A DNA stretch of 64,000 bases. Origin: Gymnorhina tibicen. Taxonomy: Eukaryota > Chordata > Aves > Passeriformes > Artamidae. Location of the stretch: contig VXAZ01001047.1 in NCBI GenBank assembly GCA_013399875.1, forward strand, positions 1,240,001 to 1,304,000, given 5' to 3'. The notes below the pieces were generated by a model, which saw only the letters and a program-made list of their open reading frames with translations, did not search any database and was not told where the DNA came from. Shown here piece after piece: positions 1-12,343 of the stretch. Numbering within the stretch: the stretch's first letter is position 1; each line of letters opens with the position of its first letter. Position numbers and translations under genes: made by a program.

Positions 1-3000
1 TTATAAGGATCACTAGAAAGAGGAGTTACTGTATAGAAAATAAGCGTGTGTCTGTGTGTGTGATAGAAGCAGTCAGGGAAAGTTTTGTAAAATTATTATT
101 TTAAGTCTTCTGTAATTTGCAGCAAATCAAACAACATTGCTGTGTGAATAATATGCAAAGGGATAATATTATAAATGCATGCTACATATCTGTATCTGCA
201 TACCAAAAGAAAGAAAATTTTATTCAATCCCGTAATTTTTCTCATACAATTGCTGTAAAAAAATCTCACTTCTCTTACATCTGTCACTATAGTATCTGAA
301 GTATGAACATACATTCAGACAGCAATATCTTGGTAGACTGCAGAGAGGTTTCTGCTCTTCCCCAGACTGTGGCAAAAATAGGTGTATGATAAAATGGAGG
401 GGTAAAAGTCCTCTTTTGCTTTAGAATTTTTCTGTTTTTATTTTACTGAGAGCTGCTTTAATGTTTTGCTTTATGCTGGTTTTACTTCTTTTACCTCAAC
501 TTGTTTTTCCAGTAAAGAATAAAGCAGAGCTGTGGGGTAAAGCAAAAGGAAGCAGGGAAAGAAGCAGGATTTACTCATCCCTAATTTTGACATAAATCTT
601 CAGAGAAAAGAGTGAATGAATGAAAAAGTTTGTCCCAGAGCTGTCAAAGGAAAACATTACTGGAAGCTGTTACAATTTTTGAGGAATTTGAATCATCACC
701 GCTTTCAAGGGAGCAATCAGCTGCATTCGCTTAGCAGAGGTTTCTTTTTCCTGACTGCTGACGCTGAATTACTGGCACTGTTTGACTACTTTCTGAAATA
801 CTCCATTCCTAAGGCACAACATTTTTTGGGATCCAAAATGTAGTGATGATTTCTGTAGATTAGATTTATTTGAAGTACCCTGGTGGAACTCATTGCTTTG
901 GTACAGAGGTCTCGTCTGATCCCTGCTTTTAACACGCACATTCCTAAATTGAGAAACCCATTGTTCTGCCTTAAACCATTAAGGACGCAGATTAAACTAT
1001 CCAAAACCAAAGTACTTAATGGGGAGTAGCCTTCAAAACGTGCATACATGTGTTTGTGCTTGGGAAGTGTCTGTATTTTGTGCCACCCAAATATTTATTA
1101 TTTTTAAGGGGTGAGAATCGTTATTTCTGAAAACAAAGCGAGAGGGGGATGCGAGCTGGCACTGCTTACTGAGATCTTTGCAAAAGTACATGACCCAGAA
1201 ATTTCAGTGTCCTCGGTGTTGCCACTGCATGGATTGCTGCAGGCAGATGTGTATGTATGCAAGGAGATTTAAAATGTTTGGTTATATATGTTTAAATGCA
1301 TGTGATTTTATAGGTAGGACACATTTGTTTTTCACAACTGAAATCTATTAGAATGCAAAGTGCCCTTTGCTGGACACAATGGGGAATTTTAAACAGAATA
1401 AAAGTTTTTAAGTGCTGCAATTGCCTAACGTGCAAAACCAGCAGATAAACTTTTCTTATGCTTCCCCTTGCCCTGTGATGTTTAAAATATCCTGCTCACA
1501 GCCATCCTTACCTTGCCTTTTTCTGGCGTTATATCTGACATGAAACACTTCCATCCTGAGGTGGGTCCTTGACAGTCTTTAATATGACAAAATGATTTGG
1601 GCTTCCTGTCATTCAGCTTAAATCACTTTTCTACCCACGCATAAAAAAAGCTCCAGCGCAGTCCTTGATGGCCTCAAGAAAAACACGTCTGGTCCCAGCC
1701 TAACCCTCAGCTGCATGGCACTGCATTGTCATCATAATTGGATGTGATAGATTTTCACTCTGCTTTACTAAAATTTTGTTTGTAATTGAGTAAATGTGCC
1801 ACTTGCAGTTGAAAATAAATTAGCCCAGAGCAACAGCAGCTTGAGTGTTTTTTTTAAAAGTGTGTGTGTGGGCTTTTTAAATACATACACACACACACAC
1901 ACACACCCCCACACACCTACATACATACATACATACAAATACATACAAAGATAAAGATAAATAAAATAGAACAGGTCAAGTGCATAGCTAGGATTAGAAA
2001 AACATCCCTTTCATCATTAAATAGCATCCTGAACTCCATTTTCTCGATGTGTGTTGCACATTTTCCCCCTCAGAGAGGGTGAAAACATTAAAGCAATACA
2101 GCAGACTGCAGCATGGGGGAGGGTTTCTTTCCTTCCTCACACTTTCTACTTTTGTCAAGCCACCTGAGAAGTTGATATGAGAAGGGCATTTTAGAATAAA
2201 GACATTACTCTGACAGCAAATACAAATGAAATAAAATTGGCCTAAGGCTTTGATGCCAGAACCTGAATGGAGAGCTGAGACTTAGCAATGCACTAGTTTA
2301 ATACACCAGAGAAATAGAACTAGAATAATTTGCAATGCAGGATGATGAAAGAAGAACATATAACAAACCCAGAGATTAAAATAAGAGTTTCCAGCCTGTG
2401 TATATTCGCATTTTGCACTCAAGTTGACCCATAAACATTGCAAGGGAAGCAAATACGCACTTTTCTCTTCTTTTGGAACAAAGCTGTTTGATGTGTGGAG
2501 ATACCATGTCAGGATCTCGACCTTGAGACTCCAGAGCGAAGGATCTGAGGCTCTCACAGTTTTGGATGAAGTCTTCTTCATGGACATCTCCTGACTCTAG
2601 AAATAGCCACCACCAGCCACATTAAGCCATTGCTCTGGTCACTGAGCAGATAAATGGGCTTTGGAGTGAAAAAGAAGGAATCCGTGGGAGAAAGAAGTCA
2701 CTCACAGGGCACCTTGTGCATGCCATTGATGCTCTTTTTCCCTGTACATGTGTACACACATCTCTAGGTTTCTCATGATCCAATTACTTTCCTTAGTGTG
2801 AAAACTCTCAAGTTAAGGATTTTTTTGGTTTTTGTGCTTGTACAGCGTTTATAACCAGAAGTGATCCTATGTGTTGCCACAGTACAAAAAGAAAAAATAA
2901 TTGCCGGGGGTTTGAAGACTGAATTGTTTCACATTAACATAGGGGTCTGTTTATTTTCATATCCTCCAGTAGACCTCGTTTATTGGTCTCTAATGTTTCT

Positions 3001-4299
3001 CAGGTTTGTATGACCCAAATATGAATTGTTTGACTTTTTTTTGCAATAGGCATTTTGGCAAGTACTGAATTCATTTTATGGTATTAACTCAGCTGTAGAG
3101 AAAAATAAATAAATTGCTGAAGTGTCAGAGCCAATTATGGGCACTGGTTCATGTGCTGGATTCTGCATTTCTCTTTTAGATATTTAAATGATTTCAATGC
3201 ACAGGCCCAGTCATTCCAAGTCTTTGGATGTATTTAAAGCAACTGAAAATCCCTTTTCAACACAAAAGTCAAATAATCTTATAGCCGCTTTAACAAATAC
3301 TGATGGTTACCTTAAGATTGTGACACGATGTAAGTTTTAACATAATATTCGACTTGCTGGTAAAGGAGTGTTTAAGTTACACAGGAAAAGCGACATAAAG
3401 CACAAGTAATAACAACAAGTATTTTTTTTTTAAAAAAAAGCAAACCATGGTTCAAAGAGTACAATATCCTCATCTCCTGGCATAAATCACTTCAGGTTCT
3501 TCAGATGTAGAGCTTGATTGAAACAGAGAGTGATTTGCAGGAAATAAATGTAAGTTATACAGAATTATACAGGTTTTTCCTAAAAGGAGACTTTACTATC
3601 ATACAAACTACCCTTAGGAAGGAAACTAACAATTTAAATAAACCAGTCATTAATTTACATCTAACTCATAAGTCTGAATCCTCCGAGTCATTAATTTTGG
3701 GTGGAAAGGGCAAGAGTTCTGCTCTTGTCTGATTCTGTGTGTAGAGTAAGAAGATAGTGCTGCTATCTCTTTCATCGGGAATTTATGTACCTTAGAAAAG
3801 CAATGACTTTTTCACAAGTATACCAACTATCACAAGTAAACAGCTTCTTCAAGCCTGATGGCAAAACCTCCAGCATGCCAAGGCAGCAGTGCACTTGTTT
3901 ATTATCATATAGAGTTTAACCTGTTTTTACACTGTCTGATTTCCTGCTTTTCACACAGATATAAAAAATCTAGGATAGGGTGTAAAGGAAGGCAAAGCTT
4001 GTAAGCAAGAGCTGGCCAGCTGGTGATGGAGGTTATTAACTGAGGACAAAGCAGACATTTACAACAGTGGCACAGAAAAGGGAGAATTAAACAGAGATCT
4101 TTAGTAATGTTTTTCTCCTTCAGAAATATCACTTTGTCTACAGCCATTCAAACACTTGGGGAAAAGAAAGAAAAAAAAGTAATATGAATGTTTAGGCTTC
4201 CCCTAGGCATTTTCCATGCTCTAGATATCCCGACTGTAGCAGAGTATCCTAGCTCATCACTGAACAATGTCTCAAATATACCCTTCCCCTCACTGGCTG
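1..4299. other. Non-coding unique sequence
   Basis: AT-rich single-copy sequence. Apart from the compound CA/TACA repeat near 1.9 kb, I see no gene, recognisable transposon or RNA. Open frames stay near or below 100 codons and show no known domain. Confidence 0.7.
1882..1960 (+). repeat. Compound (CA)n / (TACA)n microsatellite
   Basis: A CA run (about 1885-1906) passes through a short C-rich break into CACA, then a TACA run near 1919-1937, and ends in an AGATAAA-like decay. A separate (TG)n run lies just before it at about 1860-1870, so the two tracts form an inverted pair around a 12-15 base spacer. The small + strand open frame over this tract is only repeat translated. Confidence 0.97.
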
Positions 4300-4660
4300 G
4301 AGGGACTAATTTATGAAGAGAGATTAAAAGAATTAAATATAGATAGCTTCGCTAAGTGAAGACTACAGTGGGACAAAAGAATAGCCTACAAATACATGGA
4401 GGGGGTAAATTCCTGAGGGAGGTGAATTATTTAGGACAATAGGAGTGGGTTTAACTAAGAGTAATGGGATGAAATTAAGAATAGGAAAAATTAGGCTGAA
4501 TATATAAAAGAATCCTTCTTGACAGCTAGATCAATTTGGCCATGGACGACTGTCCCTTGGGAAGTGATGAAAGACCCATCGTTTGGTACATTTAGAGGCA
4601 GGCTTTGACAAAACATCATTTAATGCACTATGGGAAACCACTTGCAGGGAAATACGTGAG
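4300..4660 (+). mobile_element. Ancient CR1/L3-like LINE relic
   Basis: A heavily diverged LINE 3' fragment. It keeps the order of landmarks seen in old amniote CR1/L3 elements: an 'agagattaaaagaattaaatat' type start, 'cctacaaatacatgga' near 4385, an 'agtaatgggatgaaatta' segment near 4460, then 'ttcttgacagctaga', and finally the 'aggcaggctttgacaaaac' segment near 4595-4613. In intact elements these encode the last part of ORF2. No frame remains open. The family call comes from this ordered similarity and not from an alignment. Precise boundaries and subfamily are unknown. Old CR1/L3 relics of this kind are shared by birds, reptiles and mammals, so this copy probably predates birds. Confidence 0.75.
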
Positions 4661-5541
4661 AGGAGTTGATAGGTATTCTTGGTCTCCTCAATCTTTCTGT
4701 AAAAAGTTTCATCAAACCAACCCTCCAACTCACCACATCAGCTTGGTCATCACCACACTCGGACCACATGGATCCACATTGCTGCGTGAGAGCCACACCA
4801 CCACCAGTCCCTTGCCCAGGTGGAGCCTGGTAAATCCTGCAAGCTTTTCTCTTGGCCTGCCTTCATTTGGCGGGTCAAGATGCAAACGACGGCCACCTCC
4901 ATCGCAGGGCTCCTTCTGTACTCTCAGATGCCGGTATATCCTTTCTCTCCCATTTAATTCTACACCACCCCATGGAGGCGCTGCAGCGATTTTTTCATTT
5001 TTAAAATCCTCCAGAACAGATGGCTTCATGTTGGGAGCCTCCTGAAACCGTAAGCGTTGGAAACACTTTCCTCTCTTTCCTGTGCGTTTCAGGAAGATAG
5101 TGCTTGTAGCCTCCATCAGTGAGAGCAGTAAGCAGTGCCGTGTAAGAATTACATTACCTTTGAGTTTTGTGTTAGATATAAAAAGGTGGTGATGGCTTCA
5201 TCTTACACCTAGGAGGAGAAAAATGGTTTCTGTAGCTAGCTGCAGGATTCTCTAGCCTGTCCTGCACCTGGGCGTAAGAAGTAGATGCAGTACAATAAAG
5301 TTTGTACATAAGTTTATTATAATTAAAACTGCATTAAATAGAGACTTGGAGTCTATCACTTTTAAAGATGTGGGGTAGAGAACGACACTCTACATGGCTT
5401 TGCTGTTCATTCAGGCCCTCAAAACAGGAGTAGCATGTCATGATAGAAAGGTGTGGCTTTCCAGACGCATCTGACTTCCATCAGACTGAGGAGCTCCATT
5501 TTGACACCTTAAAATCCTTAAACCTTCTTAGTTGAGACACA

Positions 5542-5580
5542 GAATGTTTCCATATTACATGGAATGTTTCCATGTTACCC
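5542..5580 (+). repeat. 20-bp tandem duplication
   Basis: Two adjacent copies starting GAATGTTTCCAT, 20 bases apart, differing at a few positions in the second half. It is a simple replication-slippage type duplication in unique sequence. Confidence 0.85.
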
Positions 5581-6285
5581 CTGAAAATCTCTCTCATCCA
5601 AAGTCTCTCTATGACCCCGTCAACTCCTGATGACTGTGCCACCACCCTGAGGGATAAATACCCCAGGGAAAGGCAGCTTTTAGAAGGAGCAGTCTCACAC
5701 AAAATGAATTCAGAAACTCTAGTTTGTCATTTTGCCCTTCTTTTGCAGGGAAAAAATACCCACCATCAACAAAAAAACCCACGCTAGTGATTTCTTTTGA
5801 CTTAAACTGGGCATTCAAAAAGCTGTTTTTATTAATGAATCATATTAAGCCATCAGTGAAAGGCTCCCTGACTCTGTTTAAATAACAGGCTATGATTCCT
5901 CCCTCCCGCACCCCCCTTCCCTTTGGCTCCACTGCTATTAATTGAGGAGTTTCTTTGTTTCTTTTCTAATGAAGCTAACAGAACACATCTGTCAGGTGCT
6001 TGTATTCTTCACCCGTCTATAGTATGTAATAGCCCAGCTGGAGGCTATAATGCTACACAATACCCCTGGCCGTTACAGCAACTATTTATTCCTGGGCTTT
6101 TCCTCAGATAGGGATTTGAAAAAAGTCTGAAATTTGGGCCTAATTGCTATTTACACAGCGATAGACACCTGTTCTAGCTGAGACACTGGCTCATGAATCC
6201 CACACCTGAGACCTTAGGGAAAGGGAAGGGGAAAATTTCAAGCAGCTGCCAGTCCGGTTCAGAAACAGAGAGCTTTTCTACGAGA

Positions 6286-6304
6286 TATGTACGTACAGTA
6301 CATA
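6286..6304. repeat. Short inverted repeat, 7-bp arms
   Basis: TATGTAC and GTACATA flank a 5-base spacer that itself begins GTAC. About 70 bases further on, at 6376-6401, a second hairpin-like pair (GGTTGTGT and ACACAACC) flanks a 10-base spacer. Both are small enough to arise by chance. Confidence 0.75.
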
Positions 6305-8179
6305 AATCCGTGCCTGCATATTGCCATAGCTACTGTTTCACGGCCAAATGTTCATTTAAAGGCTTAACATACGCTGGTTGTGTGGACACATGTACACAAC
6401 CGGGAGGAAAGAGTTTTCTGCCTTTGCTTCTACATTTTTATTGGACTCTCCCAAATTCCTGGTGCCAGGATTTATTTCTCCAAAGATCTGTGGCTGCGGG
6501 TTGCTGCCAGCCACCGAACTTCCACTCTTGCCTCATGTTGTGCAGCACAATTGCTCCATTTTCCCCTTGTTTATGCAAAGGATCCTGCTCTTCCTCTTTG
6601 TTTTTGTTCAGGGGAGCTTTTCTTGCCCCTGCACTTGTGAGGAGCAGTAGTCCACGGTGGAGACTTTGTTCTCATAAGGCTGCTAACAGTGAGGGAGCAG
6701 TGTAAAGCCATACATGAATCTAAGTTAGCAGCTTCTCCAATGCAGTTAAGAGCAAAAATTGATTAAAATGCAACTAGCTCGTAAAACTCCCCCTTTATTA
6801 CCTCAGATGTGCGTCAAAGACACAGAGCTGAAGAAAAGCTTTCTTTCCTTTTCTCTCCTCTCCTGGTCATTGTCACTCCTCCCCCACTATATGTTTCTGT
6901 CATTTTTCCCCCACTCTATGTTTCTGCTTCGTGCCAAACAGCCCCATTCATTAGGTGCGGGACAGAAATAAAATGTTATTGCCCTGCTACCTTATCAGAT
7001 GACAATGTCCTCTGCTACTGCCAGGGAGAGGAGCTGGGGCGTCTGCTTTTTACAGAACTTTTCCCTCCAGTCAGGGGGCCCTCTAAGATTTTCAGTCAAG
7101 ACCTCTCTTTTGTGGAAAGACCTTTAATTCAGGCTGTTTCTTCTATCCAGCAATGCTCTGTCATCCCAAGCCCACCTTCATAACACTTTTGTTTGAGGGG
7201 GGAGGGGAGAGGCAGGAGAAGAGGTTGAATAATTAACTGGAAAAATCGGTTCTTATGTCATGCAAAAGACTTCTGAGAGCTGCTGAACATCAAATGCAGA
7301 AAGGGAAGGTGAGGAATAGGAAGGTTAATAAATGGATTTTAAAAAAAAGTGAGAAAAGCTCACACAAGGGATGAAATAAGACTACTGAGCCAAGCGGAAT
7401 ATTCTAGAGGCTTTTAAAAACAGGTATATCAGAAACAGAAAGATGAGTCAAGAAGCCAGCAGTGCTTTTAAGATGGGGTGGGGCACCCAGATTGGTGAGA
7501 GATGAAGGGGATACTGCTAATATTAATTATTTGCCGCAGGGCTCGCAAAAGCAGTTCAGTAGCTGAGGACAAAAACAGAAATTCATTTCCCAGAGGAGAA
7601 AGAAAGAAGTAGTGAGTGATCCCAGGGTCATTCCAGGACAGGTGATAATGAAATTAGAGTTAATGAAGATGAAGAAGACACCAGAGCCAGATGAGCCTCC
7701 ATCCCAAGATTATGAAGTTGATGCTGATAATAAATGCTCCCTGGACATGAAGAGGAACCTTAAAGGTAGACGGAAACCATATCTGGGTCTGATTTAACAG
7801 GAGCTCTAGGATAATAACAGACATTAACCTTTTCCTTCTAAAGACTGAAATTTTAGTAGCTACTGAGTACCTAGGAGCACAGACTCACCTTGATAATGCT
7901 GTTAATGCCCCTTCTCTGTCTATGGAATAAGCTCCAGATTAAAGGGAACAGGTAATACAGGATGGATTAGATACAATTTCCTTGCTTTTTGGCCCTCTAT
8001 GGCACTGGGACAACTTTCTGATGAAACCAAATCCTTGATCTCTAGTAGAAGTGAAACTATATATACACATATGTATAGGTATTTACTTTCCTCACTGATG
8101 AAGCTGAATATGATTGTGAATATAAACCAGAGGAAACAAGATGAAAGGAAACAAAAATAGTCTATTTCAGAGACAAGAA

Positions 8180-8214
8180 AGTGATGAGGAGACTATGAAG
8201 TGACGAGGAGACAT
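8180..8214 (+). repeat. 19-bp imperfect tandem duplication
   Basis: AGTGATGAGGAGACTATGA is followed at once by a copy beginning AGTGACGAGGAGACAT. This is a small local duplication with a few changes. Confidence 0.75.
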
Positions 8215-11200
8215 CTCTGATCCACCGCTGGCTTGTGCTGGGGTGATTTAGGGGGATTCTGCCTCCAGCTGTAGCCTAACCAGTTGGTAAGGACGCAGTG
8301 AGTGAGTCTTCACTGTGGTGGCGCTGATTTCAACTGCCTGAAATAATTTTATATTTAACAAAGGAGCAGCTTTGGGGATGTGCTGTCTGTTCTGCTGCTT
8401 GTGTAGTCCGTCAGAAACATGTGAGTGGTTACTGAACATCCACAAAGAGGAGACTTTGGGTCTGTGATCCTTGCTGAACGACACTCCTGCTGATTCACAT
8501 CCCACGTCTAGCAGGGCACACAGCTTTTCATCATTTTTAAGTGCCATGACAGGATGTTAGTATCCTACCAGTCTCATCCGTGTTTCACCAGCGTGATGCT
8601 TTTACTGCTTTGTTCTGTACTTGTGGTTTTGTCCTCAGTACCAGACTCATCCACTGCTCCTCTCTATTTATGCCTATACACACTTTATTTCACCTGGTTT
8701 CATATATGAACTCTTTCTTAATTTTTATTCTAAACACCATTGTATATGTTGCAGACCAAATCATCTTCCTTCCCATTTCTGTTGCTACAGATGTCTTCAC
8801 CTGAGCTACAATAAACTGGTCAACAGGGCAATCCCTTGAATCACCTTTCTACTGTGAAGGTTTTGCAGAAGACTGCCGTGATTTTTTTTAATTTTTCTTT
8901 TTTTGTAATCAAGTAAAATGCTTTTCAATTGAGAATGAAAACATTATGCTTTTGAGTAAATTGTAGTTATCCTCTCATAAATCAGCTTTTTGTATGATGC
9001 TGCCTCAAAACTTTTTTGTTATCTAGGTAAATAATGCTCAGTGGTCTTCCTCTCATTGATTCTGGGTGTTACTTCTTGAGTGATTTCTCTCAGCTTTGTT
9101 GGCCACAATGTTCTTCATTAAAGATATGCCTATGCCTTTGGCTGGACTACGCCTCATGGAATATTGCATTACTACAGCTCTTTATGGTTGGTATCTTCCT
9201 TGTTGCGGAATTCGAATTTACAGCTGTGAAAGGTTTTTTTCCGATCATTAGTTGCACATCTGAGTTTAGAAGTCTCTGATGCTCACCTTCTTTCCTCTGT
9301 TATTTCTCTAACCAAAATGATTATATAAGGAAAACATAGTTGTCAGGATGCCATTTCTGGCTCTGTTAAATTTGTCTTATGCAAAGTTCAGGGTGAGCAG
9401 CACTGGCCTCAGTACATGTAAAGAATTTTTTAGGCAAGCAATGCGTGTTTGCAGTCTGTGTGATGCCATCATCACTTTGGTTTGGCTCCTTATTAATGGG
9501 TGAAGTTCTAGATATAAGGGAAAGAAGAAGTTAATGCATTTTAAAAGTCAGTTGTTTATGAAAGTTCTTAGTTTCTATTTGTCGACAGTCAGAATAATCA
9601 GCAGCAGTGGTTTGTTTCCAGCTCTGGCTGGTTCTCAGGTTTCTGTCTAAACTTGGTTAAATCTGAATGGCAGGTTACTTTCAACCTTTCCACCATATTC
9701 CTTTTAATGACAAAGTGTTAAACAAGTCAGTTGGTCATTCAGAAGTTTTAAAGTTAAGAGAAATAATTTGCAAGACTTAATCATAATTTAAAACTCAGCC
9801 AGTTCTGATCATTATTGACTGTCTTGCTACCTTTGTTGAAAAACACTTAACCTTTGAGAAGTCCTGCCTATTTTCAGTAGTACTGCACCCAAGGTCAAGC
9901 ACAGTTAGTTTTAGAGAGGGAGAATTTAATACTGTATGCTTTGATCTTCCTCTGTGAAATATTCTCAACATTTATGCCTGTTAAAATCTGAAATACAGAA
10001 TATACATACACATCCAGTAGCATATATATGTGTGCCTAAACCAAAAGCACATACATCTAAGAAACAGGTCTCCTGAAATCAGTGAGACTGTTCCCAGATA
10101 AAGGCATTGCACAAGGTATGCAAAGGTTGCAGATTTCAGAACTTTTAAACCCAGCTCTAGAAATCAAGTGAAAAATAGGTGGGAAGCGGGCGATGAGGAC
10201 TTCTTTGGGCTATGAACTCTTTAGAGCCAGGGTCTCACCACACTCCGTGTTTGCACACTGCCTTGCCCAATAGGATTTTTTTTCTGGCTGACTCTTAGAA
10301 CAGCAGTAGCAAAAATGATTAACACTGACAACATGTTTTACTGGGGCTCTTGGGGTCAGTCCTTCCCATGTGTGACCATCTGGCCACACAGACCATCTCC
10401 TTCTTACCAGGAACTGCAAAACATCCTTGTGGCCAAGACAGTAATTTCTTATAGACAAAATTAATGTTGTGAGAGTATTTAGTGTACTTTAAGCTGCTTT
10501 TTAATCCTATTTAGCAGGTGGAAACAAGAAAGAGGTTTAGCAGTATGTGAACCATCTGTTCTCTGTGGACTACTGAAAGTCTGGAGCAACTGGGTTGAGC
10601 TATTGGAGACACTTCCAGATGTTGTCCAACAGCATCCATTTGAATGATTTTGTGGAATAATAGTGCAATCCAGATGTGACTGAGCTACATCTGAGTTCTA
10701 AGGGCAAGAAACTTGCCTATACATGATATAGATATTACACAGTGGCTTGGCACAGTCCAGCAGTTTATTTTACATCCAGCATTTAACCTCTTTCTCCCGC
10801 AAGGTACAAATGCCAATATTGGATTTTCTCTGGTTGAATGAATGTGTCACAGAGCAGATTAACCACTGGCAGTGAAAAAGGACTTCCACTTGCCAAAACT
10901 ACATTTCTCACAAATGGATCAAAAGAGTCTGAGGTACAGAAAAGAAGCAAGACAGGAAATCTTGCCAAATTTAGTCATGATGGTTCATTAAACTGAACTT
11001 AAGACCTCGGTATATGTACTTTAGTTAGAGGCTTTCAGCTGGCAGGATGTAGAGGCTTGTGTGTGCCCATGTCTGTGTGTGCAAGTACATGTACGCCTGG
11101 GGATGAGGTGGCAGGGCAGTAGCTAATGAGACAGATGAAGCTAGTGCTCATCACAGCAGAGTTCCTCAAAAGCTCACTACTCTCTTGGCTATCTCCATTT

Positions 11201-11495
11201 TCGCAGCGTAGACTGAATTTCCCCTCTCACTCTCCAGGCAATGTTGCTGTTCCACCACTTAGTGTTGTGCTTAGCTAATTGCAGAGCAGTGTTCGAGGCG
11301 TGTGGGCTGGGGAAGGACCTGGTCCCTGCGAGCCAGGCTGGGTGGAACACTTGCTGCTGAGGGAACACAGGCTGCTTCTCCATGCTGGGTGCAGCTGCTA
11401 ACACTCCTGGATGTCTGAGTGCCTGAAAAAATATGTCTCCTTTCCCCCTCCCTAAACCTGAATGGCATCTGTTATTCCAGCATAAAGAATCTCTC

Positions 11496-12343
11496 TTTTC
11501 GTTTACACGATAACATGGGTTGTGTGGTGTAGTTGACACACTGGAAAGAAGTGGTGCCATCCAGAGGGACAGGCTTGGGAGGTGAGCCTGTGTGAACTTC
11601 ACGAGGTTCAAAAAAGCCAAGTTCAAGGTCCTGCACCTGGACTGGGGAAATCCCAGGCACAAATACAGGCTGAGGGATGAATATATTGAGAGCAGCCTTG
11701 TGGAGAAGGATTTGGGGATGTTTGTGGATGAAAAGCTGGACATGACCCAGCAATATGCACTTGCAGCCCAGAAAGCCAATTTCATCCTGTGTGGCCAGCA
11801 AGATGAGGGAGAGGATTCCCTCCCTCTCCTCCGATCCCTTGGCACCCCACTGTGGGGTCCCATCATAAGAGGAACATGGACCTGCTGGAGCCAGTCCAGA
11901 GGAGGGCCACAAAGATGATCAGAAGAGGTCTGGAGGACCTCCCACGAAGGCAGGGAGAGAGAGCTGGGGTTGTTCTGCCTGGAGGAGAGAAGCTCCCAGA
12001 AGATCTTACAGCACCTTCCAGCACCTGAAGGGCCTGCAGGAGAGCTGGAGAGTGGCTTTTCACAAGGGCATGTAGTGACAGGACAAGAGGAGATGGTTTC
12101 AAACCAGCAGAGGGTGGGTTTAGATTAGATATTAGGGAGAAATTCTTTCCTATGATGGTTGTGAGGCCCTGGAACAGGTTGTCCAAAGTTGTGGAAGCCC
12201 CATCCCTGGAAGCATTCAAGGCTAGGCTGGATGAAACTTTGAACAACCTGGTCTAGTGGGTGGCATCCCTGCCCATGGCAAAGGGGTTGAAACTAGATGA
12301 TCTTTAAGGTCCCTTCCAACCCAAACCATTCCTTGAATCTATG
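11496..12343 (+). mobile_element. CR1 LINE, 5'-truncated 3' end
   Basis: This is the 3' part of a chicken-repeat 1 non-LTR retrotransposon, the dominant LINE of birds. It begins near the place where the reverse transcriptase active-site segment should lie and runs through the C-terminus of ORF2 to the element's 3' end. The + strand frame from 11592 reads [16 protein letters not shown], then [12 protein letters not shown] and [11 protein letters not shown], which match the conserved end of CR1 ORF2. Further on, DNA-level similarity continues through the segments for ATKMI, the RTRG-type region and the final 'gaacaacctggtctagtggg' stretch. It ends in a decayed ATTCTATG-type octamer at about 12330-12343. 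Frameshifts and stops break the ORF, so the copy is dead. Truncation at the 5' end is the rule for CR1. The 225- and 146-codon frames on the opposite strand here are antisense shadows. The element class is close to certain; the left boundary is good to some tens of bases, and the subfamily is not assigned. Confidence 0.96.

Larger units (their letters stand above)
4661..11495. other. Non-coding unique sequence
   Basis: Single-copy sequence with small tandem duplications at 5.5 and 8.2 kb, small inverted repeats at 6.3 kb and a G-rich purine run near 7195-7220. Frames of up to 170 codons (6193-6705) lack domains and overlap other frames in the same stretch, as expected from a locally stop-poor, pyrimidine-rich sequence. 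Confidence 0.65.

Noticed and set aside
4730..5116. 128-codon - strand frame opposite a 146-codon + strand frame
   Set aside because: Both strands open at once indicates few stops by composition. No domain was seen in either.
6193..6705. 170-codon + strand frame rich in Cys, Ser and Leu
   Set aside because: Two other + strand frames are open over the same pyrimidine-rich stretch, which points to low stop density and not to a gene.
7195..7220. G-rich run as a quadruplex
   Set aside because: Only two tracts reach three or more G; the rest are GG, so the rule is not met.
11189..11912. Open frames of 225 and 146 codons on the - strand
   Set aside because: They lie largely antisense to the CR1 or in its left flank and show no known domain.
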